The notes under the pieces were generated by a model. That model made no database searches and was not told the DNA's origin. It saw only the letters and a program-made list of their open reading frames with translations. A DNA stretch of 53,191 nt from Bacteroidota bacterium (lineage in GTDB: Bacteria > Bacteroidota > Bacteroidia > 2-12-FULL-35-15), in NCBI GenBank assembly GCA_947479085.1, contig CANJYB010000029.1, forward strand, positions 1 to 53,191. Direction: 5' to 3'. This document shows positions 44,180 to 50,966 of this stretch, in pieces. Each line of letters begins with the position of its first letter. The first letter of the stretch is position 1. Both the position numbers and the translations under genes were made by a program.

Positions 44180-44212
44180 ATAAATTAGGGGTTTTTGAAA
44201 ATATAAATTTTG

Positions 44213-44220
44213 TACTTTTG
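44213..44220 (+). promoter_or_regulatory. -7 element at the start of the Cys-rich gene
   Basis: TACTTTTG lies five bases before the ATG at 44226. A TTG is present upstream at a shorter distance than usual (15 bases). A leaderless or nearly leaderless message is likely. Confidence 0.5.
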
Positions 44221-44225
44221 TGCCG

Positions 44226-44549
44226 ATGAAATTTATTTGTTATATTTTTTCTTTTTATGTTTTGTTGCTTTCGGTTGTGCCTTGTGTGGATGCTGTGGGT
44301 GCAAGTGTTTCTAATGAGCATTTGACTTTACAGAGTTCGCAAGATAATGGGCAAAGTAATAAGGAGGATAATGATTGTTCGCCTTTTTGTACTTGTGCTT
44401 GTTGTGGTTGTAATGCTTTTAATGTTCCTTGTTTTTATACGGTGGTTTCTTGTTCTGAATTTGTGAGCGAAAATTTTATTTGTAATTATTCTGTTTGTTT
44501 TTCTTCTGATTTTATTTCTTCTATTTGGCAACCGCCAAAGTATAGTTAA
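44226..44549 (+). CDS. Small Cys-rich exported protein, DUF6660-like
   Basis: I place the start at the ATG at 44226; a GTG two codons earlier is in frame but lies in the promoter. The product has 107 residues. A hydrophobic signal (about 1-24) is followed by a Ser/Asn-rich linker and a Cys-rich motif CSPFCTCACCGC, then more cysteines. This motif recalls the Bacteroidota family DUF6660, often found beside TonB receptors and metal genes. A metal role is inferred from the cysteines only. The gene precedes a TonB receptor by 64 bases, with a terminator-like hairpin between them. Serine AGT/TCT and leucine TTG dominate its codons. Confidence 0.7.
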   Translation: MKFICYIFSFYVLLLSVVPCVDAVGASVSNEHLTLQSSQDNGQSNKEDNDCSPFCTCACCGCNAFNVPCFYTVVSCSEFVSENFICNYSVCFSSDFISSIWQPPKYS

Positions 44550-44579
44550 TAGTGTTGGCGGTGCGTAGCACCGCTTTTT
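44531..44579 (+). promoter_or_regulatory. Candidate attenuator: overlapping antiterminator and terminator
   Basis: A perfect terminator hairpin GCGGTGC-GTA-GCACCGC (44558-44574) is followed by TTTTT. Its left arm overlaps TTGGCGGT (44555-44562), which pairs perfectly with ACCGCCAA (44531-44538) inside the last codons of the Cys-rich gene. The two pairings exclude each other. The TonB receptor ATG follows at 44614 with no clear promoter between. Confidence 0.65.
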
Positions 44580-44613
44580 CTTTTCTTATTATTAACTTAT
44601 TTATTTTATTCAA

Positions 44614-46806
44614 ATGAAAAAAAATGTTTTGCTTTTGATGGCAATGCTTGTTGTTGGCGTTGTGGAGGCACAAAATATATTTAAGGCAACTATTAAAGAT
44701 AGCTTGACTAATGAAACTTTGATTGGTAGTACTGCTGTGCTGAAAGGTACTACCAATGGTGGTAGTGCTGATGTTAATGGTAAAGTTGAAATTAAAAATG
44801 TGAGCGATGGCGAACATATTATTGTTTTTAGTTTTGTTGGTTATGAAAAATTGGAACGTGTTTTTGTTTTTCCAATTACTGATTTATCTAAAGAAATTAT
44901 TATTTATTTAAAATCGGAAGCAAAGGAAATGGATGAAGTGGTGGTGTCAAGTACTCGTACAAGCCGTACTATTGAAAACGTTCCGACAAGGGTTGAAACT
45001 ATTGAGCTTGATGAAATAGATGAAAAAAATAATATGCGCCCTGCGAATGTTAGTATGATGTTGCACGAAAGTACGGGTATGCAGGTTCAACAAACGAGTG
45101 CTACAAGTGGTAATGCAAGTATCAGGATTCAGGGGCTTGATGGGCGTTACACGCAATTGTTGAAAGATGGTTATCCGAACTTTGGTAATTTTTCCAGTGG
45201 GTTGAGTTTGTTGGAAATTCCTCCGCTTGATTTGAAACAGGTTGAAATTATTAAAGGTAGTGCTTCTACTTTGTATGGTGCAGGAGCCATTGCGGGTGTT
45301 GTGAATTTTATTAGTAAAACTCCGAGCGAAAAAGGGGAGTATAGTTTTATCGTAAATCAATCGCACGTTGGGCAAACTAATATTGGTGCTTTTGTGAGTA
45401 AAAGAAAAAATAAATTTGGGTTTACGTTTTTGGCATTGGGAAATAATCAACTGCCTTATGATGTGGATGGGGATGATTTTACGGAATTGCCGAAGGCAAA
45501 AGATTTTACTATTAATCCTAAATTGTTTTTTTACCCTACTGAAAAAACTATGTTGATGGTTGGTAATAGCTTTACACAGGGCGAAAGGATAGGAGGGGAT
45601 ATTAATTTTATAAAAGGTAATGCGGATACTAATCATACTTATTTTGAAAAAAATAATAGTGTTAGAAATGTTTCTACTTTGGAGTTTAATAAGGTTTTTA
45701 AAGATAAAAATCATTTGACTGTTAAATCTTCTTTCAGTTATTTTGAAAGGGAAATTGGTGTTCCTAATTATAATTTTAAAGGTGTAAATAATAATAGTTT
45801 TACTGATATTTCTTACGTTCATAATTTAAAAAAGCATACTTTAATTATTGGTGGTAATTTTATTTATGATGATTTCAAAGAAAATAAAATTACTGTTTTT
45901 CCTTTGCGAAATTTTACTACTACTACTGGAGGTCTTTATATTCAACATACTTGGGATGTTGCTAAAAAGTTTCAATTGGAAAGTGGAGTTCGTTGTGATG
46001 TGGTTAATTATTTTAATGCTAATTATAATAACTCGGAAGTGTTTGTTTTACCAAGGGTTTCGGGGCTGTTTAAATTTACTGATAAACTAACATCTCGTAT
46101 TGGTGGTGGTTTGGGTTATAAATCTCCTACTTTGTTTACTGAACAAACGGAAAGTTTTCAGTATAGAAATGTGTTACCACTAAATAATGTTACGAGTGAA
46201 AAAAGTATTGGCGGTACTGCTGATGTTAGTTTTAAAACAGGCATTGGTAAGGATTTTTATTTTGCTTTGAATGAAATGTTTTTTTATACTTATATAAATA
46301 ATGCTACTGTTTTGAGTGCTGATACTTTGGGTAATTATTATTTTAGTAATACTACGAAAGGTGTGCAGAGTTTGGGTTTTGAAACAAATGTGAAATTAAT
46401 TTATAAAGAGAATTTTAAATTATTTGTCGGCTATACTTACAATGAAGCGAAAGCATTTTACTTAATTAGTAATCAGTTTTTGCCTTTATTGCCAAAAAAT
46501 AAATTAAATCTTGCGTTGGTTTATGAGAAAGAAAAAAATATTAAAATTGGTTTGGAAGGTTATTTAACTGACAAACAATTTTTGAGTAATGGTGTTGTAA
46601 CTCCTTCGTTTTGGGAGTTTGGTTTTATGGCTGAAAAAACTTTTGGTAAAATTAGTTTGTTTGTGAACTTTGAAAACTTTACTAATGTTAGGCAAAGTAA
46701 TTATAAACGTGTTGTAAATGAACCGCACAATAATCCAACTTTTGATGAGATTTGGACACATACAGAAGGGTTTGTTTTTAATGGTGGTGTCAAAATAAAG
46801 TTGTAA
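44614..46806 (+). CDS. TonB-dependent outer-membrane receptor
   Basis: The product has 730 residues. A signal peptide (1-19, VVEAQ) precedes a carboxypeptidase-regulatory-like domain (about 20-100, FKATIKDSLTNETLIGSTAVLKG). A TonB-box-like stretch EMDEVVVSSTR follows, then the plug (IRIQGLDGRYTQLLKDG, IEIIKGSASTLYGAGAIAGVVNFI) and the barrel, ending in aromatic GVKIKL. The ligand is unknown; the Cys-rich neighbour hints at a metal or metal complex. Codon use (AGT serine, TTG leucine, T-ending codons) differs from most genes in the window, and the pair is bounded by direct repeats, so it may have been acquired. Confidence 0.93.
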   Translation: MKKNVLLLMAMLVVGVVEAQNIFKATIKDSLTNETLIGSTAVLKGTTNGGSADVNGKVEIKNVSDGEHIIVFSFVGYEKLERVFVFPITDLSKEIIIYLKSEAKEMDEVVVSSTRTSRTIENVPTRVETIELDEIDEKNNMRPANVSMMLHESTGMQVQQTSATSGNASIRIQGLDGRYTQLLKDGYPNFGNFSSGLSLLEIPPLDLKQVEIIKGSASTLYGAGAIAGVVNFISKTPSEKGEYSFIVNQSHVGQTNIGAFVSKRKNKFGFTFLALGNNQLPYDVDGDDFTELPKAKDFTINPKLFFYPTEKTMLMVGNSFTQGERIGGDINFIKGNADTNHTYFEKNNSVRNVSTLEFNKVFKDKNHLTVKSSFSYFEREIGVPNYNFKGVNNNSFTDISYVHNLKKHTLIIGGNFIYDDFKENKITVFPLRNFTTTTGGLYIQHTWDVAKKFQLESGVRCDVVNYFNANYNNSEVFVLPRVSGLFKFTDKLTSRIGGGLGYKSPTLFTEQTESFQYRNVLPLNNVTSEKSIGGTADVSFKTGIGKDFYFALNEMFFYTYINNATVLSADTLGNYYFSNTTKGVQSLGFETNVKLIYKENFKLFVGYTYNEAKAFYLISNQFLPLLPKNKLNLALVYEKEKNIKIGLEGYLTDKQFLSNGVVTPSFWEFGFMAEKTFGKISLFVNFENFTNVRQSNYKRVVNEPHNNPTFDEIWTHTEGFVFNGGVKIKL

Positions 46807-47001
46807 TTCTGTTGTCGGGTCTGGTCGGAAAACTGAAAAGTTAGTAGTCGCTTTCGAGTTGCCGTAGGATTTCCTCTAACCTTTAGACTTGCACTCTAAA
46901 AATCAAAAGTAAACTAAATTTGTATTGGAAAGAGAAAAAAGAAATTAACCGAAAGCAGGGCGACCTATGCGCTAACAAGGGGACCCTACGCCCAACTGGG
47001 G
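46807..47001. repeat. 31-bp repeat copy C (23 bases) and coding-like remnant
   Basis: Bases 46979-47001 match 23 bases of the 31-bp repeat. At 46841-46882 the minus strand reads RLEEILRQLESDY followed by a stop, preceded by an in-frame stop after VQV. I have a vague memory of such tails in other Bacteroidota gaps. It may be a gene fragment or a common intergenic repeat. No whole gene is present in 46807-47116. Confidence 0.5.
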
Positions 47002-47116
47002 TTCCACATAAACTGTGTGAAACGATTTTGTTGTTGGCATTTAATATTTGTAAACAGAAATGTAAATACAGCCAATAATAAATATATGAAATTATTTTTT
47101 TTAGTATTTGACATTT

Positions 47117-47719
47117 TTATACGTTATTATTTATATTGTTATTTATCTCATCAAAATGGACATTGTATCTATATCTTAAATAAGAGAGACTAATGCAATT
47201 CTGCCAAGCTCTTTTTAATAATGCATACATTAACAAAGCATTAAAAAAAATCACTGAAATGAGCTCTATGGAAGAAAGGTAATGTTGATTGCAATTCAGA
47301 ATTATTAATCCAATGATGAAAAAGAAAAGTGAAAATGATAATGCAAATTGAAATTTAAGACGAAATACGATATAGTCAATTACATCATGTATTTTCTTAG
47401 ATTTAAGTAAATAATCATACCAATGCGAATTGTGGAATTCATCTTTTTCAGTGTCTACGAAATAATTTTCTGGTTTTGTACTTAAAATTTCATCGTATTT
47501 ACCTTCAATCCATAAGGCAAATTCTAAAAAGAGTAAACCAAGTAACAACGCGAATACAAGGAATACAAAATAATATGCAGTGTAAATATCTTCGTTTGTA
47601 TTCAATAAGGAGGGATAATTATTTATGAAAATACTAGCAAATGGGAACAAGCTAAAACTGCCTGTTAACAAAGCTATCGAGTAATACTTAATATCATTTG
47701 TATTTAATACTCCTTGCAT
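47117..47719 (-). CDS. Uncharacterised four-helix membrane protein
   Basis: The product has 200 residues. Predicted membrane helices lie at about 12-33, 46-69, 122-142 and 148-168, with an acidic soluble loop (70-115) between helices 2 and 3 and an Asn-rich tail. I recognise no family. It is transcribed alone and is low in G+C even for this window. Confidence 0.65.
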   Translation of the reverse strand: MQGVLNTNDIKYYSIALLTGSFSLFPFASIFINNYPSLLNTNEDIYTAYYFVFLVFALLLGLLFLEFALWIEGKYDEILSTKPENYFVDTEKDEFHNSHWYDYLLKSKKIHDVIDYIVFRLKFQFALSFSLFFFIIGLIILNCNQHYLSSIELISVIFFNALLMYALLKRAWQNCISLSYLRYRYNVHFDEINNNINNNV

Positions 47720-47798
47720 ATTTGAAAATGTTAAATTAGTTTATTGATCATTCGAAGAAGTTACGTAATTCCGAAAATTTTATTGAAAACATTCAAAA

Positions 47799-50006
47799 TT
47801 AATTTAGTTTAGTTAAAACAAATCTTGTTGTGCCATCCGTAGTTGTAAATGTATTATTTACAGTTGAATTTTGAGCATGGATTTTTATTAAATCTCCTAC
47901 CGATAAATTAACAACCATAGTCAAATTCGAACGACCAAGAGAACTACATAAATATCTATTTGAGTCATCACAGGAACCATATGAAATAGTAGAACTATTA
48001 ATTTTTAGCTCTATACCAATCGAAGCTGTTGAATTGCATCCTGTGTTTGCAACGCATACTGTTATTAAATAAATTCCTGATAAGCCAGTTGTATATGTTA
48101 CTCCATCAAAGCTTCCGGACAATGGCGGTGTGTATGTGTTAAATGTTATGTCTGCCTGTCCTGGCACATTTACAGCTGTGGACAAGGGTACTGTTTGATA
48201 AGCTCCCGTTTGGGTTGCTGTTAGGATAATTTGTGCTGCACCAGTAGCAACAGTTACGCCATTACATACATATTTAGTTAATGTGGCATTTATTTCTCCT
48301 GCGTCTAATGTGCCGTTATTATTGGCATCTAACCCTACTTCTATTTTTGTACCACCATTTGCACAATTTGCACCGGCAAATTCGGTAGTTGTATTTACTA
48401 AGGTGTTTTGGCCATTTGTGCCATTGGTTCCGTTTGTACCATTAGTTCCTGCTGCACCTGTTGCGCCAACTGAACCAGTAGCACCTGTTGCTCCAACTAA
48501 ACCATTTGTTCCGTTAGTTCCTGCTGCGCCTGTTGCACCAACTAAACCATTTGTTCCGTTGGTTCCATTTGTGCCTGCTGCGCCTGTTGCACCAACTAAA
48601 CCATTTGTTCCGTTAGTTCCTGCTGCTCCTGTAGCACCAACTGCTCCATTTGTTCCGTTGGTTCCTGCTGCACCTGTTGCGCCAACTGCTCCATTTGTTC
48701 CTGCTGCACCTGTTGCTCCGTTAATTCCATTTGTTCCGTTGTTGCCTGTTGCACCAGTAGCACCTGCTAAACCATTCGTTCCATTAGTTCCTGTTGCGCC
48801 CGTTGCTCCGTTAATTCCATTTGTTCCGTTGTTGCCTGTTGCACCAGTAGCACCTGCTAAACCATTTGTTCCATTAGTTCCCGTTGCGCCTGTTGCTCCG
48901 TTAATTCCATTTGTTCCGTTGTTGCCTGTTGCACCAGTAGCACCTGCTAAACCATTTGTTCCATTCGTTCCGTTGTTGCCTGACGCACCAGTAGCACCCG
49001 TTGAACCTGCTAAACCATTTGTTCCATTAGTTCCTGTTGCACCTGTCGCACCTGCTATTCCGTTTGTTCCATTGTTTCCTGTTGCGCCTGTTGCACCATC
49101 AACTCCATTAATTCCGTTAGTACCATTTAAACCATTAGTTCCATTAATACCATTAGTTCCATTCGTTCCGTTGTTGCCTGTCGCACCTGTTGCACCATCA
49201 ACTCCATTAATTCCGTTAGTACCATTTAAACCATTAGTTCCATTAATACCATTAGTTCCGTTTGTTCCATTTAAGCCATTAGTACCTGCCGTTCCTGTTG
49301 CGCCCGTTGCTCCGTCAATTCCATTTGTTCCGTTTGTACCTGCTGTTCCTGTTGCACCCGTAGCTCCATTAATTCCATTCGTACCATTTGTACCTGCTGT
49401 ACCTGTCGCACCTGTTACTCCATCAATTCCGTTTGTTCCATTTGTACCTGCTGTACCTGTCGCACCTGTTACTCCATCAATTCCGTTTGTTCCATTCGTA
49501 CCATTTGTACCTGCTGTACCTGTCGCACCTGTTACTCCATCAGTTCCGTTTGTACCATTCGTACCATTGTTACCTGTTGCGCCTGTTGCACCAACTGAAC
49601 CGCCACTATTTAAAGCATACAAAGCATAAGGTACACTCATTAATTGTTGTGTTCCCATTAATGAATAACTTGTTCCGCCTGTTGCATCCATACTTATTTC
49701 TATGAAGTAAGAACCGCTTCCCCAATTGATAGTATTGAATGTACCTGCTGTTACTGTGCCTGTGCCAACAACTACATTTATCAAACCTATGTTATTAGAT
49801 GTTGTGTTAAATGTTTCGGTATATACTATTGTACCTGTTGCGCTTCCTTGTCGCAAACTAATTTCTAAACCAATGTTTTGGTTTGTGATTGCAATACCTG
49901 TGGTATTGCGTGCTACTGCCTGGTAATTAAATCCCTGCGGTGCTTGTGCTTTCAATGTAAAGTTTAATAATAAACTTACAGATAATAATAGTACTAGTTT
50001 TTTCAT
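47799..50006 (-). CDS. Secreted collagen-like (Gly-X-Y) protein with C1q-like C-terminal head
   Basis: The product has 735 residues. A signal peptide (1-20, LKAQ) and a conserved Bacteroidota N-terminal domain ([16 protein letters not shown] to [11 protein letters not shown], about 21-134) precede about 133 Gly-X-Y triplets (about 136-534), mostly GTN, GAT, GIN and GLA with no proline. Residues 535-590 ([24 protein letters not shown]) match a short Cys-containing module often found after such stalks. The last 145 residues look like a C1q/TNF jelly roll ([46 protein letters not shown]). No T9SS sorting domain is visible. It lies 21 bases after the small T9SS protein gene. Confidence 0.87.
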   Translation of the reverse strand: MKKLVLLLSVSLLLNFTLKAQAPQGFNYQAVARNTTGIAITNQNIGLEISLRQGSATGTIVYTETFNTTSNNIGLINVVVGTGTVTAGTFNTINWGSGSYFIEISMDATGGTSYSLMGTQQLMSVPYALYALNSGGSVGATGATGNNGTNGTNGTDGVTGATGTAGTNGTNGTNGIDGVTGATGTAGTNGTNGIDGVTGATGTAGTNGTNGINGATGATGTAGTNGTNGIDGATGATGTAGTNGLNGTNGTNGINGTNGLNGTNGINGVDGATGATGNNGTNGTNGINGTNGLNGTNGINGVDGATGATGNNGTNGIAGATGATGTNGTNGLAGSTGATGASGNNGTNGTNGLAGATGATGNNGTNGINGATGATGTNGTNGLAGATGATGNNGTNGINGATGATGTNGTNGLAGATGATGNNGTNGINGATGAAGTNGAVGATGAAGTNGTNGAVGATGAAGTNGTNGLVGATGAAGTNGTNGTNGLVGATGAAGTNGTNGLVGATGATGSVGATGAAGTNGTNGTNGTNGQNTLVNTTTEFAGANCANGGTKIEVGLDANNNGTLDAGEINATLTKYVCNGVTVATGAAQIILTATQTGAYQTVPLSTAVNVPGQADITFNTYTPPLSGSFDGVTYTTGLSGIYLITVCVANTGCNSTASIGIELKINSSTISYGSCDDSNRYLCSSLGRSNLTMVVNLSVGDLIKIHAQNSTVNNTFTTTDGTTRFVLTKLN
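48421..49620 (-). repeat. Coding tandem repeats of the collagen-like stalk
   Basis: The stalk DNA is built of multiples of 9 bases. A 90-bp unit starts at 48721, 48811 and 48901 with few changes, and a 99-bp unit starts at 49102 and 49201. Recent unit duplication is likely, and length may vary between strains. Confidence 0.85.
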
Positions 50007-50027
50007 TTCTTGTTTTGTTTTTAGGAT

Positions 50028-50507
50028 TTAATTTTTAATTATTTGATATGTTTTACTTTTATTTATTTTTAATAGATATGTTCCGTTTGCATATTTACTT
50101 ATATCTATTTGCGAAATAGTTGTTGCGTTTTTCGTTTCTGATAAAAGTAATTTTCCTTCAACTGAAAATAATTCTATAACATTATTATCTGTTGCTTTGT
50201 CAAATTGTATTTGCACAAAGTCTGCTGTAGGGTTAGGAAACACAGTAACTCCAAAACTGTTGTCTAAATTTTCTACTTGTGTAATAAGTAAATCGTTTTG
50301 ATGAAACCCTTGTGTTAAAAGGTTTGTACCGTTGTTAAGTGTAAAGGTTGCAGGTTCGCCCAATGTCCAATCTAATACATTTGTTCCGTTTACAAAACTT
50401 GTTCCTGCTGTTGAAAGTACTTGTGGTGTTAATGTTTGCGCTTTTAATTCTGTTAATGCTAAACAGAATAAAAACAATGTAATTGTTTTTGTTTTTGTTT
50501 TTTTCAT
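50028..50507 (-). CDS. Small secreted protein with T9SS type A sorting domain
   Basis: The product has 159 residues. A signal peptide (1-23, LKAQ) is followed by a short module (LTPQVLSTAGTSFVNGTNVLDWTLGEPATFTL, ending LTQGFHQ) common in small T9SS cargo, then the type A sorting domain (VTVFPNPTADFVQIQF to YQIIKN). It is the first gene of a probable two-gene unit with the collagen-like protein. Confidence 0.87.
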   Translation of the reverse strand: MKKTKTKTITLFLFCLALTELKAQTLTPQVLSTAGTSFVNGTNVLDWTLGEPATFTLNNGTNLLTQGFHQNDLLITQVENLDNSFGVTVFPNPTADFVQIQFDKATDNNVIELFSVEGKLLLSETKNATTISQIDISKYANGTYLLKINKSKTYQIIKN

Positions 50508-50570
50508 TTTGTTTCTTTTTTAAAGTTCGTAAAGATAGATAAAATTTAATTCGTTGCGTAAAAGTTTGCA

Positions 50571-50966
50571 CCGCACTTCTCGGCATTACGCCTAAAGGTT
50601 TGCGGCTAAAAGAAGTGCGGAAATTACTTGCACAAAACTGTCTTAACCGATAAACTTTATTAAATGTACTGAACTAAATCGCAATTTTTTAAAAATAAAT
50701 TTATACCGCTGAAAAAATAAAATTGCAACTTGCACAAACTCCGCATTTTTTTTAGCCGCTGTTACCTGCTGGCGTATTGTTCAGCATTGTTATCATTCGA
50801 AGCTCTGTCTGTCGGCATACTATTTTTTTTGCGCAAGCTTTGCAAGCTCTTTTAAAAGCTTTGGTATAGCCTGGCTTTGCGCGGCTTTTAAATGTGCTTG
50901 CAATTGCGAAGCACTCACGAATACCAATAAAAATTAACAATTTATGAGTAAATGCGTTGGCTATTT
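50571..50966. repeat. Gene-free gap with a hairpin repeat
   Basis: CCGCACTTCT (50571-50580) pairs perfectly with AGAAGTGCGG (50611-50620). ACTTGCACAAA occurs twice (about 50628 and 50730). Near 50862 the 14-mer TTTGGTATAGCCTG of the 42-bp array recurs. A 62-codon frame (50752-50940) runs through this material and is probably not a gene. Confidence 0.6.

Noticed and set aside
44947-45822. 291-codon minus-strand frame
   Set aside because: It is antisense to the TonB receptor; the open frame is a by-product of that gene's T-rich codon endings.
48283-49629. 448-codon plus-strand frame rich in [12 protein letters not shown]
   Set aside because: It is the antisense of the Gly-X-Y repeats, kept open only by their 9-base period. 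The minus-strand protein has a signal peptide and known domains.
50752-50940. 62-codon minus-strand frame rich in Lys, Arg and Cys
   Set aside because: It lies in repeat-like gap sequence, and such frames are common spurious calls in this phylum.
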